Shown here piece after piece: positions 39,701 through 49,875 of a stretch of 64,000 nt of DNA. The stretch lies in contig QCIS01000001.1 in assembly GCA_003216535.1 (NCBI GenBank), positions 1 through 64,000 on the forward strand, given 5' to 3'. The notes below the pieces were generated by a model. The model did no database searches. It had not been told where the DNA came from and saw only the letters and a list, made by a program, of their open reading frames with translations. Both the position numbers and the translations under genes were made by a program. The DNA comes from Prochlorococcus sp. AG-402-N08. Its GTDB lineage: Bacteria; Cyanobacteriota; Cyanobacteriia; PCC-6307; Cyanobiaceae. The first letter of the stretch is position 1; each line of letters opens with the position of its first letter.

Positions 39701-41300
39701 GATTTGTAACTTGCGCAAATCTTTGCTTAAAATAGTCATATAAAATATGTGGCTTTGAAGAAAGCACTGCTAATGGGATATCGTCTCCCATGCAATAAGT
39801 TGGCTCTTTAGCTAATGAAGCCATTGAATCCAAGATAAGATCATTATCTTCTGCTGAAAAACCGTAGGCAGTTTGTTGTTGTAACAACTCAAGGTCTTTA
39901 ATTTTGCAGTCTTTAAACCATTCACTATTTTCAATTTTTATAGTTCTATTACTAAGGAGATTTTTATAATCATGTCTTTGAGCAGCTTCAGATTTTACCT
40001 CCCAATTTCTTAGAATTCTATTTTGATTAAAATCAACCGCTAACATTTGTCCTGGTCCTAATCGACCTTTTTCTATTACTTTTTCCTCTTCAAGATCTAC
40101 TACTCCTGTTTCGGAACCCATTATTACAAAACCATCATTTGTTATTGAATATCTTGCTGGTCTTAGACCATTTCTATCAAGCGTTGCTCCTACAAAATTC
40201 CCATCTGCAAATACAAGTAGAGCAGGACCATCCCAAGCTTCTTGTATGCTCGCAGAATACTCATAAAATGAGATAATATCGTCTCTCTGTTCAAGGTCTG
40301 GTTGATCTCTAAATGCTTCAGGAACAAGTTTTAATAATGAATCAGTTATTGGTTGGCCTGAACGAATATTAATTTCAAGGGTTGCATCAAGATTTGATGA
40401 ATCACTTTTATTTACATCTACAATAGGCTTTATTTCATTAGATAGCTCTCCCCAAAAATCATCTATATGTGTTTCTGAAGCTTTAGCCCAATTAATATTT
40501 CCCAAAAGAGTATTGATTTCCCCGTTATGACCTAAAAATCTCATGGGCTGGGCAAGTGGCCATTTTGGAAGAGTATTTGTACTAAATCTCCTATGATAAA
40601 TAGAAAATGAGACCTTAAAATTCTCTTTTTTTAGATCTTGATAGAATTCAGATAATATTTCAGACCTAACCATACCTTTATATACAACTGTTTGAGAACT
40701 AAGTGAGGCAAAATAAAATTCACAATCCCCAATATCGTTTTTAAAGGTTTCTCTTATTTTTTTTTCAATTCTTTTCCTTAACTGGAATAAAAGCCTTTCA
40801 ATATTCTGATTATCTTTTTTATCTATATGTAAAATCCACTGACAAATATATGGGACATTTGCTTTGGCTAAAGTACCTAAGATTTCATTATTTACAGGGA
40901 CTTTTCTCCAAGATGTTTCTTTAACGCTTAATTTTTCTGCTTCCTCCTCACATATTGATTTGCATTCTTCAATTTTCTCTTTTTTATTAGGCATAAAAAC
41001 CATGCCTAAACCTCGGTCCATTTTTTGTTTATTTATAAGATTCAATTCTTCATCTAAATAACCCCACGGAATTGAACATAAAATGCCTGCTCCATCTCCT
41101 GAGTCACTATCTCCGCCACAACCTCCTCTATGCTCCATGCAGTTAAGGCCATTAAGCGATTGTTTCAAGATCCAGTTACTTTCTATCCCTTCGACATTTG
41201 CTATGAAACCAACTCCACACGCATCTTTCTCCCCAATTATTCCATCTGGGGAAAAACTATCTTGATATGGTCCAGCGATTCTTTTGATACCCTCTACCAT
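36726..41300 (-). CDS. gltB: Ferredoxin-dependent glutamate synthase
   Basis: A 1524-residue Fd-GOGAT (GlsF type), making two glutamates from 2-oxoglutarate and glutamine with reduced ferredoxin, the main nitrogen-entry step. The type II amidotransferase nucleophile is Cys28, exposed after removal of a short propeptide (GEKDACGVGF). The FMN-binding synthase domain contains GEGGEDPARFNVL and SGHDGGTGASPLSS. The [3Fe-4S] ligands are Cys1154, Cys1160 and Cys1165. The C-terminal beta-helix domain is glycine-rich. No GTA-N8-TAC NtcA site was seen upstream. No GltD subunit gene is adjacent, consistent with ferredoxin use. Confidence 0.97.
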   Translation of the reverse strand: MVEGIKRIAGPYQDSFSPDGIIGEKDACGVGFIANVEGIESNWILKQSLNGLNCMEHRGGCGGDSDSGDGAGILCSIPWGYLDEELNLINKQKMDRGLGMVFMPNKKEKIEECKSICEEEAEKLSVKETSWRKVPVNNEILGTLAKANVPYICQWILHIDKKDNQNIERLLFQLRKRIEKKIRETFKNDIGDCEFYFASLSSQTVVYKGMVRSEILSEFYQDLKKENFKVSFSIYHRRFSTNTLPKWPLAQPMRFLGHNGEINTLLGNINWAKASETHIDDFWGELSNEIKPIVDVNKSDSSNLDATLEINIRSGQPITDSLLKLVPEAFRDQPDLEQRDDIISFYEYSASIQEAWDGPALLVFADGNFVGATLDRNGLRPARYSITNDGFVIMGSETGVVDLEEEKVIEKGRLGPGQMLAVDFNQNRILRNWEVKSEAAQRHDYKNLLSNRTIKIENSEWFKDCKIKDLELLQQQTAYGFSAEDNDLILDSMASLAKEPTYCMGDDIPLAVLSSKPHILYDYFKQRFAQVTNPPIDPLREKLVMSLEMHLGARCTPFEIKDPKPFVHLQSPILNEEELISIKKSKIKSQTISSLFDIEEGVQGLENQLKAICKQSELSIKEGCSLIIISDKGINPKKTFIPPLLAVGAIHHYLLKKEIRLKASLIIETGQCWSTHHLACLIGYGASAVCPWLTLEAGRHWLKHPKTQKLIDSKKINPLSIIDVQENIKKALEDGLRKILSKIGISLLSSYHGAQIFEAVGLGSDLIKVAFDGTTSRIAGITLKELTNETISIHTKAYPEIDLKKLEFLGFVQFRNNGEYHSNNPEMSKVLHSAVKQGPGYDHFETYKKLISNRPTTSLRDLLTISSKRKSIPLEEVESVESICKRFCTGGMSLGALSREAHEVLAVAMNRIGGKSNSGEGGEDPARFNVLNDIDENTQSATLPFIKGLENGDTACSAIKQIASGRFGVTPEYLRSGKQLEIKMAQGAKPGEGGQLPGPKVDSYIAKLRNSKPGVALISPPPHHDIYSIEDLAQLIHDLHQVHPKAKVSVKLVSEIGIGTIAAGVSKANADVIQISGHDGGTGASPLSSIKHAGLPWELGVAEVHKSLLENNLRERVILRTDGGLKTGWDVVIAALLGAEEYGFGSVAMIAEGCIMARVCHTNKCPVGVATQKEELRKRFKGIPENVVNFFLYIAEEVRQIMSSIGVSNMEELIGNQEFLSARNIGLPKTSNIDLSSLVNNEHLTTDRSWLKHLKNAHSNGSVLEDEFLSDTEFIDSIKNHEKLTKEIVIKNTDRSVCAKISGEIAELHGNTGFNGELNLNFKGYAGQSFGAFLLKGMNVQLIGEANDYVCKGMNGGILTIIPPKIDKISSEQVIIGNTCLYGATGGKLFALGKSGERFAVRNSGATAVTEGAGDHCCEYMTGGKVVILGSTGRNIGAGMTGGIAFIIDENNDLNNKVNKEIVSIHKITSSRQEDILLEIIREYRAKTNSLKAAKIIENWSHFKNTFKLIVPPSEEEMLGIKKM

Positions 41301-41494
41301 AGATTATTTAATTCTGATTAGTTATTTATGTATTTCTATTATAAAAATAAATATGAAAATAAATCTAAAGATAATGAATATTTACCAAAGAATTTTAATT
41401 TGACAAATTTTAAAAAAAATATAATTAAAACTTTTAGTTGGTGCTCGTAAAAGGTTATGATAGTAGAATGTTTAATTTTTTCTAAATATAATAG

Positions 41495-41869
41495 ATGCCC
41501 ACCATCTCACAATTAATAGGTTCAGAAAGAAAACGTCTGACAAGGAAAACAAAATCTCCTGCATTAAAAGCTTGCCCTGAGAGAAGAGGGGTATGTACAA
41601 GAGTCTATACATCAACACCAAAAAAGCCTAATTCAGCTTTGAGAAAAGTTGCTAGAGTTAGATTAACTTCTGGTTTCGAAGTAACGGCTTACATACCTGG
41701 TATTGGACATAACTTGCAAGAACACTCTGTAGTTCTACTTAGAGGTGGAAGAGTTAAAGATTTACCAGGAGTTAGATATCATATAATAAGAGGAACCTTA
41801 GATACGGCCGGAGTCAAAGATAGACGTCAGTCCAGATCTAAGTATGGAGCAAAAACTCCAAAAGACTAA
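41495..41869 (+). CDS. rpsL: 30S ribosomal protein S12
   Basis: A 124-residue S12, the decoding-centre protein. It has [16 protein letters not shown], with the streptomycin-relevant Lys, and [18 protein letters not shown]. It leads the str operon (rpsL-rpsG-fusA-tuf-rpsJ), divergent from gltB across 194 bases. Confidence 0.98.
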   Translation: MPTISQLIGSERKRLTRKTKSPALKACPERRGVCTRVYTSTPKKPNSALRKVARVRLTSGFEVTAYIPGIGHNLQEHSVVLLRGGRVKDLPGVRYHIIRGTLDTAGVKDRRQSRSKYGAKTPKD

Positions 41870-41895
41870 TTTTTTAAACATCACTTTCTAAATAA

Positions 41896-42366
41896 ATGTC
41901 ACGTCGTAATGCAGCAGTAAAAAGACCAGTTCTTCCAGATCCTCAATTTAATAGTCGTCTTGCTTCAATGATGATTTCTCGATTGATGAAACATGGTAAA
42001 AAATCTACAGCTCAAAGAATATTGTCTGATGCTTTTTCTTTAATAAGTGAGAGAACAGGTGGGAATGCCGTTGAATTATTTGAAACAGCTGTAAAAAATG
42101 CTACTCCTCTTGTCGAGGTAAGAGCCAGAAGGGTTGGTGGTGCAACATATCAAGTACCTATGGAAGTTCGCCAAGAGAGGGGTACAGCTATGGCATTGAG
42201 ATGGCTTGTTACATTCTCACGTGGAAGGAATGGCAAAAGTATGTCCCAAAAACTTGCTGGTGAGTTGATGGATGCAGCAAATGAAACTGGTAGTGCAGTT
42301 AAAAAAAGAGAAGACACTCATAAAATGGCTGAAGCTAATAAAGCTTTTGCACATTACAGATATTAA
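41896..42366 (+). CDS. rpsG: 30S ribosomal protein S7
   Basis: A 156-residue S7, the organiser of the 30S head. It opens [18 protein letters not shown] and has [18 protein letters not shown] and the C-terminal [10 protein letters not shown]. It lies 26 bases after rpsL; a 99-base gap follows before fusA. Confidence 0.98.
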   Translation: MSRRNAAVKRPVLPDPQFNSRLASMMISRLMKHGKKSTAQRILSDAFSLISERTGGNAVELFETAVKNATPLVEVRARRVGGATYQVPMEVRQERGTAMALRWLVTFSRGRNGKSMSQKLAGELMDAANETGSAVKKREDTHKMAEANKAFAHYRY

Positions 42367-42465
42367 TTTCATCAAAAAGGTACTTAAGTAGTTTATTATT
42401 ATTAAAGTTTGCTTTTAAGGGCGAACTATACTTATTAAAAAATTATTTTATTTGGAGCTTTAAAA

Positions 42466-44541
42466 TTGGCACGCGACTTTCCCCTAGAACGAGTAAGGAA
42501 CATAGGTATAGCCGCTCATATTGATGCAGGGAAGACTACAACTACTGAAAGAATTTTGTTTTATTCAGGCGTTGTTCACAAGATAGGAGAAGTACATGAT
42601 GGTGCTGCCGTAACTGATTGGATGGCTCAAGAACGAGAAAGAGGAATAACTATTACTGCTGCTGCAATATCTACAAGTTGGCAAGATCATAGAATTAATA
42701 TTATTGATACTCCTGGACACGTTGACTTTACTATTGAAGTGGAAAGATCAATGCGAGTCTTGGACGGAGTTATAGCTGTATTTTGCGCAGTTGGTGGAGT
42801 TCAGCCTCAATCTGAAACAGTTTGGCGTCAAGCAGATAGATACTCTGTTCCAAGAATGGTTTTTGTTAATAAAATGGACAGGACTGGAGCAGATTTTCTA
42901 AAAGTTAATAAACAAATTAAAGATCGACTAAAGGCAAATGCACTCCCAATTCAGCTACCTATTGGAGCTGAGGGAGATCTTACAGGCATTATTGATTTAG
43001 TAGCGAACAAGGCATATCTTTATAAAAATGACTTAGGTACTGATATTGAAGAAGCACCAATTCCATCTGAAATGGTGGAGGAGGCTGCTGAGTGGAGACT
43101 TAAGTTGATGGAGAGCGTCGCAGAAAATGATGAAGAGTTAATTGAAATTTTCCTTGAAACAGGAGAATTATCTCCAGAACAACTTAAAAAAGGAATTAGG
43201 GAAGGTGTTTTAAAACATGGATTAGTTCCTGTTCTGTGCGGGTCAGCTTTTAAGAATAAAGGAGTCCAGCTTGTATTAGATGCTGTAGTTGATTACTTGC
43301 CAGCTCCAGTTGATGTGAAACCAATACAAGGTGTTTTACCAAGTGGTAAAGAAGATGTTAGGCCTTCAGATGATAATGCTCCTTTCAGTGCATTAGCTTT
43401 CAAAGTGATGTCAGATCCATATGGGAAATTAACTTTTGTAAGAATGTATTCAGGTGTTCTTTCAAAGGGAAGCTACGTAATGAATTCTACTAAAGATGCT
43501 AAAGAGAGAATTTCTAGATTAGTGATTCTTAAGGCCGATGAAAGAGAGGAGGTTGATGAATTGAGAGCTGGGGATTTAGGAGCTGTATTAGGTCTTAAGA
43601 ACACAACAACTGGAGACACTTTATGTAACACAGATGATCCAATAGTTTTAGAGACACTGTTTATCCCTGAACCAGTTATCTCAGTGGCAGTTGAGCCAAA
43701 AACTAAAGGCGATATGGAAAAATTATCAAAAGCTTTAACCGCTTTATCTGAAGAGGATCCAACCTTTAGGGTAAGTACAGATCCTGAGACAAATCAAACT
43801 GTTATCGCAGGTATGGGTGAATTGCACTTAGAAATCCTTGTTGACAGAATGTTAAGGGAATTTAAAGTTGAAGCAAATATAGGAGCTCCACAAGTTTCAT
43901 ATAGAGAGACCATTAGGTCTAGTTCTAAAGGTGAAGGTAAATATGCAAGACAGACTGGAGGAAAAGGCCAATATGGTCATGTGATTATTGAAATGGAACC
44001 TGCAGAAGTTGGTAAAGGTTTTGAATTTGTAAACAAAATTGTTGGTGGAGCCGTACCAAAAGAGTACATTGGTCCTGCATCAAATGGAATGAAAGAAACC
44101 TGTGAATCTGGTGTTCTTGCCGGTTATCCACTCATTGATGTAAAAGTAACACTAGTCGATGGTTCATTCCACGATGTAGACTCATCTGAAATGGCCTTTA
44201 AAATTGCAGGTTCCATGGCTTTTAAAGACGGGGTTAAAAAATGTAATCCTGTCCTTTTAGAGCCTATGATGAAAGTTGAGGTCGAAAGTCCTGACGACTT
44301 TCTCGGATCTGTAATTGGTGATCTCTCTTCTAGAAGAGGTCAAGTAGAAGGACAATCTGTTGATGATGGATTGTCTAAGGTACAGGCCAAAGTGCCCTTA
44401 GCCGAAATGTTCGGTTATGCTACTCAACTCCGATCAATGACTCAAGGTCGGGGTATATTTTCAATGGAGTTCGCAAATTATGAGGAAGTTCCTCGTAACG
44501 TTGCTGAAGCTATCATTTCCAAGAATCAGGGCAACTCCTGA
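42466..44541 (+). CDS. fusA: Elongation factor G
   Basis: A 691-residue EF-G, the translocation GTPase. The G1 motif [12 protein letters not shown] is at residues 17-28; G3 DTPGHVDF and G4 NKMD follow. Domain IV carries the [12 protein letters not shown] and [11 protein letters not shown] blocks. The start is TTG ([18 protein letters not shown]), with a GGAG Shine-Dalgarno at 42453-42456. Confidence 0.98.
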   Translation: MARDFPLERVRNIGIAAHIDAGKTTTTERILFYSGVVHKIGEVHDGAAVTDWMAQERERGITITAAAISTSWQDHRINIIDTPGHVDFTIEVERSMRVLDGVIAVFCAVGGVQPQSETVWRQADRYSVPRMVFVNKMDRTGADFLKVNKQIKDRLKANALPIQLPIGAEGDLTGIIDLVANKAYLYKNDLGTDIEEAPIPSEMVEEAAEWRLKLMESVAENDEELIEIFLETGELSPEQLKKGIREGVLKHGLVPVLCGSAFKNKGVQLVLDAVVDYLPAPVDVKPIQGVLPSGKEDVRPSDDNAPFSALAFKVMSDPYGKLTFVRMYSGVLSKGSYVMNSTKDAKERISRLVILKADEREEVDELRAGDLGAVLGLKNTTTGDTLCNTDDPIVLETLFIPEPVISVAVEPKTKGDMEKLSKALTALSEEDPTFRVSTDPETNQTVIAGMGELHLEILVDRMLREFKVEANIGAPQVSYRETIRSSSKGEGKYARQTGGKGQYGHVIIEMEPAEVGKGFEFVNKIVGGAVPKEYIGPASNGMKETCESGVLAGYPLIDVKVTLVDGSFHDVDSSEMAFKIAGSMAFKDGVKKCNPVLLEPMMKVEVESPDDFLGSVIGDLSSRRGQVEGQSVDDGLSKVQAKVPLAEMFGYATQLRSMTQGRGIFSMEFANYEEVPRNVAEAIISKNQGNS

Positions 44542-44586
44542 TCTCTAAACTAAAACACTATTAAACCCTCGATTCTTTAATTCAAA

Positions 44587-45786
44587 ATGGCTCGCGAGAA
44601 GTTCGAAAGGAACAAACCACATGTCAACATAGGTACTATCGGCCATGTTGATCATGGAAAAACAACATTAACTGCTGCTATTACAAATGTATTAGCTAAA
44701 AAAGGTCAAGCTCAAGCTCAAGACTATGGAGACATTGATGGTGCTCCTGAAGAAAGAGAGCGCGGCATCACTATTAATACAGCTCACGTTGAATATGAAA
44801 CTGAAGGCAGACATTATGCTCATGTCGATTGCCCAGGACATGCTGATTATGTGAAAAACATGATTACAGGGGCTGCCCAGATGGATGGTGCAATTCTAGT
44901 CTGCGCAGCTACAGATGGTCCTATGGCTCAAACAAAAGAGCATATTCTTTTAGCTAAACAGGTTGGAGTTCCTGCTCTTGTTGTTGCTCTTAATAAGTGC
45001 GATATGGTCGATGATGAAGAAATTATTGAACTTGTCGAAATGGAAATCAGAGAACTGTTAGATAGTTATGACTTCCCTGGAGATGACATTCCCATAGTTC
45101 AAGTTTCAGGTTTAAAAGCTCTCGAAGGGGATTCAACTTGGGAATCAAAGATTGAAGAATTAATGAAAGCAGTTGATGCTAGCATTCCTGAACCAGAAAG
45201 AGAAGTTGATAAACCATTCTTGATGGCAGTTGAAGATGTTTTCTCTATTACTGGTAGAGGAACTGTTGCTACTGGAAGAATTGAGAGAGGTAAAGTTAAG
45301 GTTGGAGAAGAAGTTGAAATAGTTGGAATAAGGGACACAAGACTAACAACTGTTACCGGAGTTGAAATGTTCCGAAAACTACTTGATGAAGGTATGGCTG
45401 GTGATAATGTTGGTTTACTTTTACGTGGTGTCCAAAAAGAAGATATTGAGAGAGGAATGGTGCTTGTTAAGAAAGGATCTATTACTCCTCATACTCAGTT
45501 TGAAGGAGAAGTTTATGTTCTTAAAAAGGAAGAGGGCGGAAGACATACTCCCTTCTTTGCAGGATATAGACCTCAGTTTTACATTAGAACTACTGATGTG
45601 ACAGGTCAAATAACTGCATTTACATCTGATGATGGCTCTAATGTTGAAATGGTTATGCCAGGAGACAGAATTAAGATGACTGGAGAATTAATTTGTCCAG
45701 TTGCTATTGAACAAGGTATGCGATTCGCAATCCGTGAAGGTGGACGTACTATCGGTGCTGGAGTTGTTTCTAAAATACTCAAATAA
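44587..45786 (+). CDS. tuf: Elongation factor Tu
   Basis: A 399-residue EF-Tu delivering aminoacyl-tRNA. G1 [14 protein letters not shown] is at residues 19-32; DCPGHADY and NKCD are intact, and [12 protein letters not shown] forms switch I. A single copy is seen, 45 bases after fusA. Codon choice is noticeably more conserved-looking (more C-ending codons) than in the neighbouring accessory genes, as expected for a highly expressed gene. Confidence 0.98.
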
Positions 45787-45839
45787 TATGTTTGAATTTT
45801 AAAAAATTAACCTCAATCATCTAGTATAGGTATATGGAA

Positions 45840-45865
45840 AAGGGTCATTTTAATAAATGACCCTT
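45840..45865 (+). promoter_or_regulatory. 11-bp hairpin between tuf and rpsJ
   Basis: AAGGGTCATTT (45840-45850) and AAATGACCCTT (45855-45865) form a perfect 11-bp stem with the loop TAAT. It ends 19 bases before the rpsJ start. No T-run follows, so it is not a normal terminator. It could be an RNA-processing point, a barrier protecting the tuf mRNA 3' end, or an rpsJ control element. Confidence 0.5.
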
Positions 45866-45884
45866 AACTAGAACTTTTGAAATT

Positions 45885-46205
45885 ATGACTGCATCAATTG
45901 CACAACAAAAAATAAGAATTAGATTGAAAGCATTTGATAGAAGAATGCTTGATTTATCTTGCGACAAGATAATCCAAACTGCTGATACTACTTCTGCATC
46001 AGCAATAGGTCCAATACCTTTACCTACAAAAAGGAAAATTTATTGCGTCCTAAGATCACCACATGTTGATAAAGATTCCAGAGAGCATTTTGAAACAAGA
46101 ACACATCGAAGAATAATAGATATCTATAGTCCTTCTGCAAAAACTATTGATGCTTTAATGAAACTAGATCTTCCTAGCGGTGTAGATATAGAAGTTAAAC
46201 TTTAA
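45885..46205 (+). CDS. rpsJ: 30S ribosomal protein S10
   Basis: A 106-residue S10 (NusE), with [17 protein letters not shown] and the [13 protein letters not shown] loop. It doubles as a transcription antitermination factor with NusB. In cyanobacteria it follows tuf instead of heading the S10 operon, as seen here. Confidence 0.98.
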   Translation: MTASIAQQKIRIRLKAFDRRMLDLSCDKIIQTADTTSASAIGPIPLPTKRKIYCVLRSPHVDKDSREHFETRTHRRIIDIYSPSAKTIDALMKLDLPSGVDIEVKL

Positions 46206-46261
46206 CAAATCCCGAAACAGCCCTAAATTGATTAGTATAAATATAATGTAATGAGGTTTAA

Positions 46262-46918
46262 ATGGGAGAACTCTCAGTAAGGGAATTACCTTTATTTCCT
46301 TTGCCAGACGTAGTCCTTTTTCCTCAAGAAGTATTGCCTTTACATATTTTTGAATCGAGATATAGGATCATGTTGCAATCTGTTCTCGAGAGTGATTCTA
46401 TGTTCGGAGTTATTAAGTGGGATCCAACTACTAAAAGTATGGCTAACGTTGGATGCTGCGCACAAATTATAAAACATCAAACTGCAGAGGATGGGAGAAG
46501 TAATATTATCACTCTGGGACAACAAAGATTTCAAGTCTTAGAAATTATGCGTTCGACGCCATTTTGTTCCGCGATGGTTAGTTGGATTAGTGATGATAAT
46601 ATTGATGACTTTCAAAAATTAGATTCTCTAAAAGATTCAGTAAAAGAAGCTCTTAGTGATGTTATTAATTTAACAAGTAAATTGACTAATACTAAGAAAA
46701 ACCTACCTGATAAATTACCTGACAACCCTATGGATTTATCATTTTGGATAGGAGCTCATTTGGGCGGTCCTGTTACGGAGGAGCAGCAAAGACTTCTTGA
46801 GGAAAGAAATACTTTTACCCGTTTGCAAAGAGAATATGAAATGCTTGATCATACAAGAAAACAACTTGCAGCAAGAACAGCATTGAAAGAAAGTTTTCCT
46901 GATATAAAAGAAAATTAA
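46262..46918 (+). CDS. Lon-substrate-binding (LON) domain protein
   Basis: A 218-residue protein consisting of the LON N-terminal-type domain without ATPase or protease. It opens with ELPLFPLPDVVLFPQEVLPL and HIFESRYRIML, the diagnostic blocks, and ends in a helical region with RLQREYEMLDHTRKQLA. Its role in cyanobacteria is unknown. The next gene starts directly after its stop codon. Confidence 0.9.
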   Translation: MGELSVRELPLFPLPDVVLFPQEVLPLHIFESRYRIMLQSVLESDSMFGVIKWDPTTKSMANVGCCAQIIKHQTAEDGRSNIITLGQQRFQVLEIMRSTPFCSAMVSWISDDNIDDFQKLDSLKDSVKEALSDVINLTSKLTNTKKNLPDKLPDNPMDLSFWIGAHLGGPVTEEQQRLLEERNTFTRLQREYEMLDHTRKQLAARTALKESFPDIKEN

Positions 46919-47854
46919 ATGTTTGAATTATTATTCCCTTTTTTTTTACTAGTTTTAGTTTTTCTAGTCCTAACTATGATCTGGAGAATTAATGCTAGAA
47001 AATATATTTCTTCCGGTACAGTGGCTTCTGCATATGATGCTTGGACCCAGGATAAATTACTTGAGAGATTGTGGGGAGAACATATACATTTGGGTTTTTA
47101 TCCCTCAGGGAAAAAAAATATTGATTTTAGAAAGGCTAAAGTTGAGTTTGTTCATGAATTAGTCAAATGGAGTGGTTTAAATAAATTGCCAAAGGGATCT
47201 AGAATACTCGATGTAGGTTGTGGAATTGGAGGAAGTTCTAGGATTCTTGCAGAATATTATGGGTTTAATGTTACTGGTATTACAATTAGTCCGGCTCAAG
47301 TTAAAAGAGCAAGAGAACTTACTCCTCATCAGCTAAATTGCAACTTCCAAGTTATGGATGCTTTGGATTTGAAATTTGAAGATGGATCATTTGATGCGGT
47401 CTGGAGTGTTGAGGCTGGTGCACACATGAATGATAAAACTAAGTTTGCAGATGAAATGCTGAGGACTCTAAGACCTGGAGGTTATCTGGCATTGGCTGAT
47501 TGGAACTCAAGAGATCTTAAAGCATACCCCCCATCATTTTTTGAGAATTTAGTTCTTAAACAATTACTTGAACAATGGGTACATCCCAATTTTATTAGCA
47601 TTAAAGAATTCGGTAACATTCTTAGAACTAACGAAAATAGTTCAGGAAGAGTTATTTCTGAAAATTGGAATTCCTTTACAAATCCTTCATGGTATGACTC
47701 CATTATAGAAGGCATTCGAAGGCCCTTCACAATTTTGTCACTCGGCCCATTTGCAATAGTGAAGTCTATTAGAGAGATTCCAACAATACTTCTCATGAAT
47801 TGGGCATTTAGAAAAGGTTTAATGGAGTTTGGAGTCTATAAATGTAGAGGATAA
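46919..47854 (+). CDS. MPBQ/MSBQ methyltransferase, Sll0418 type
   Basis: A 311-residue SAM methyltransferase that closely follows Synechocystis Sll0418 in layout. It has an N-terminal membrane helix (about 2-22), SVAxAYDxWT-like TVASAYDAWTQDKLLERLWG, the SAM motif ILDVGCGIGGSSRIL near residues 97-111, and the C-terminal SIREIPTILLMNWAFRKGLM. Sll0418 methylates 2-methyl-6-phytyl/solanesyl-benzoquinol, a step to plastoquinone and alpha-tocopherol. Gamma-tocopherol methyltransferase is a related alternative, but it lacks this N-terminal helix and C-terminal block. Confidence 0.85.
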   Translation: MFELLFPFFLLVLVFLVLTMIWRINARKYISSGTVASAYDAWTQDKLLERLWGEHIHLGFYPSGKKNIDFRKAKVEFVHELVKWSGLNKLPKGSRILDVGCGIGGSSRILAEYYGFNVTGITISPAQVKRARELTPHQLNCNFQVMDALDLKFEDGSFDAVWSVEAGAHMNDKTKFADEMLRTLRPGGYLALADWNSRDLKAYPPSFFENLVLKQLLEQWVHPNFISIKEFGNILRTNENSSGRVISENWNSFTNPSWYDSIIEGIRRPFTILSLGPFAIVKSIREIPTILLMNWAFRKGLMEFGVYKCRG

Positions 47855-47855
47855 A

Positions 47856-48701
47856 TTAATCCAGTTCAACATTTTCAGAAAAATAATTTCCAAAATCTAC
47901 AAAATTATTGCAAAGTGGCTTTATCTTATTTTTCAATTCAAGAATATTTTTAATGTTATTTTTATTATTTAGTTCTAAATCAATATAAATTATATATTCG
48001 CCTAATTCTCTTTTTGATGGTCTAGATTCAATTTTACTCATATTAAATCCAAAATCTGCAATATTATTTATAGCTTTAAGTAATGCACCAGGTTTATTTG
48101 AGATTAATGAGAAAGCAAAACTGGAAATATTAGCTAAATTCGAATCTGATTCCTTGCTTAATAAGACAAATCTAGTGCAGTTACCTGGAACATCATTAAT
48201 AGGAAAGGCTAATTCTTTAAGTCCTTCGATTTGAATTAATGATTTTGAACCGATAGCAGCTCTGAATTTACTCCCCTTAACCATATTGACAGCTTCTGAT
48301 GTTGAATTTGTTGGGAGAGAAATTGCATTTGGAAGATTTTCAGATAACCATTCTGAACATTGAGCTAATGCTTGAGGATGAGATAATACTTCTGAAATGT
48401 TCGAAAGTTCTCCATCACTAATTAATGCATGTTTTATAGGTAAAACAATTGCTTTATTTATAAAAATTTCAGGAAATTTCCAAAGAGCATCTAGAGTAGC
48501 TGTAACTCCCCCTTCTACGGAATTTTCTATAGGGACTACTGCAGCATCACAATTGTTGTACGCTATTGATTTAATAACCGAATGTAACCCATTACATGGT
48601 ACAAATATAGGTGTCTGAAAATTGGCAAGCTTTGATAATATATGAGCTGCTTTTTCTGCATATGTTCCTTTAGGACCTAAATATGCAACTTGTTTGCGCA
48701 T
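47856..48701 (-). CDS. pheA: Prephenate dehydratase
   Basis: A 281-residue monofunctional prephenate dehydratase, converting prephenate to phenylpyruvate for phenylalanine. The catalytic TRF motif lies in NCTRFVLLS near residue 180. The N-terminal domain begins VAYLGPKGTYAEKAA. A C-terminal ACT domain with the ESRP motif (MSKIESRPSK) gives feedback by phenylalanine. It converges with the methyltransferase gene, one base apart. Confidence 0.95.
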   Translation of the reverse strand: MRKQVAYLGPKGTYAEKAAHILSKLANFQTPIFVPCNGLHSVIKSIAYNNCDAAVVPIENSVEGGVTATLDALWKFPEIFINKAIVLPIKHALISDGELSNISEVLSHPQALAQCSEWLSENLPNAISLPTNSTSEAVNMVKGSKFRAAIGSKSLIQIEGLKELAFPINDVPGNCTRFVLLSKESDSNLANISSFAFSLISNKPGALLKAINNIADFGFNMSKIESRPSKRELGEYIIYIDLELNNKNNIKNILELKNKIKPLCNNFVDFGNYFSENVELD

Positions 48702-48753
48702 GATTAATCGTAAAAAAAAAAGAGATCAATTAAGCATTGGAGGAATATAAAAA

Positions 48754-49272
48754 ATGCTGTTGTCTTTTGATGCTAGACAGAAACTAATGCTTTCTGTAAC
48801 ACGTAATAAAGAATATCTTTCTAAATATCTATTGGAAGAAGAAAGAGTTGTTGGAGCAATGCTTGACTCCAAGAAATTAGTACCAGAAGGAATAGGTAGA
48901 TATAAGTATACAGTAACAAGTTTCAAGGTTTTCCAATTAGATATTAACCCTGTTGTCTTAATTGCGGTAGAAAATAAAGATGGAATTTTAAAAATGAGTG
49001 CCCTTGAAAGTACATTGGATGGTTTGGGGATCATAGATGATTTTAATCTTATTTTGAAAGCGAATTTGGAAGCAACTGATATTGGGTTAGAAGGTGAGGC
49101 GCTTCTAGGGGTATCTGTAAGTCAACCCTCTCTATTGAAGCTGATACCAAAGAAAATTTTGGAATCTACTGGTCATTCGGTATTAAATGGGATTTTGTTG
49201 GGTATAAAGTCAAGGGTTCAACAGCAACTCGTAAAAGATTTTTTAGATTGGTGTGAATTAAATAAGATTTGA
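48754..49272 (+). CDS. DUF1997 family protein
   Basis: A 172-residue protein of the cyanobacterial/plastid DUF1997 type. It contains the family-like [20 protein letters not shown] and a C-terminal helix [15 protein letters not shown], and looks like a soluble beta-rich lipid- or cofactor-binding fold (SRPBCC-like). Function unknown. Its last 15 bases overlap the 3' end of the convergent rnhB. Confidence 0.8.
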   Translation: MLLSFDARQKLMLSVTRNKEYLSKYLLEEERVVGAMLDSKKLVPEGIGRYKYTVTSFKVFQLDINPVVLIAVENKDGILKMSALESTLDGLGIIDDFNLILKANLEATDIGLEGEALLGVSVSQPSLLKLIPKKILESTGHSVLNGILLGIKSRVQQQLVKDFLDWCELNKI

Positions 49273-49875
49273 TTTTTTTAAAAAACTTTTCCTATGAAGT
49301 TTTGTTATTCCATATTTTTTGATTGATGAAAGATGTTCTCTGGTACCATAACCTTTATTTTTAAATATAAAGTATCCTGAGTATTTTTTTTCTAACCTCC
49401 CCATTAGATTGTCGCGAGAAACTTTGGCAACTATGCTTGCTGAAGCTATCGAGATAAACTTTGAGTCTCCAGATACTATATTTTTCTGAATTCCGTTCCA
49501 TGGCCTTAATAATAAGGGGCCATCAATTATTAATTCAGATGGCTTCTTTTTTAATTTTTTTAAAGCTCTTATCATGGAAAGTTCTGTGGCAACTCTGATA
49601 CCTAAATTATCTATTTCTTTAGCCGAAGATTGCCCAATTCCATAATCTGAAGAGAGTAATAAAATTTTTGGCAAAAGTAATCTTCTTTTTTTTGGAGTTA
49701 GTTTTTTACTATCTGTTACTCCAAATTGTTTTAATGTAGATTTATTTTTATCAGTTAATACAACAACTGCTGAAAAAACTGGACCAAAAATTGCTCCTCT
49801 TCCAACTTCATCTATTCCAACTTCGAATTCTTTATTCGATGCTTGCTGAAGATCTTCTTCTTTTTTTTCTTGCAT
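49258..49875 (-). CDS. rnhB: Ribonuclease HII
   Basis: A 205-residue RNase HII, which removes ribonucleotides from DNA and RNA from hybrids. The first catalytic Asp and Glu are in [14 protein letters not shown] (about residues 20-33). [11 protein letters not shown] and a later [15 protein letters not shown] set complete the active site. The first ~17 residues are hydrophilic and are encoded inside the 3' end of rne (44-base overlap in another frame). Expression is probably coupled to rne. Confidence 0.95.
   Translation of the reverse strand: MQEKKEEDLQQASNKEFEVGIDEVGRGAIFGPVFSAVVVLTDKNKSTLKQFGVTDSKKLTPKKRRLLLPKILLLSSDYGIGQSSAKEIDNLGIRVATELSMIRALKKLKKKPSELIIDGPLLLRPWNGIQKNIVSGDSKFISIASASIVAKVSRDNLMGRLEKKYSGYFIFKNKGYGTREHLSSIKKYGITKLHRKSFLKKSNLI

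Noticed and set aside
41400-41425. TTGACA plus TATAAT upstream of rpsL as a promoter
   Set aside because: The spacing is only 14 bases, well short of the usual 16-18, in an AT-rich region where such matches arise by chance.
41301-41494. NtcA binding site between gltB and rpsL
   Set aside because: No GTA-N8-TAC was found in this region.
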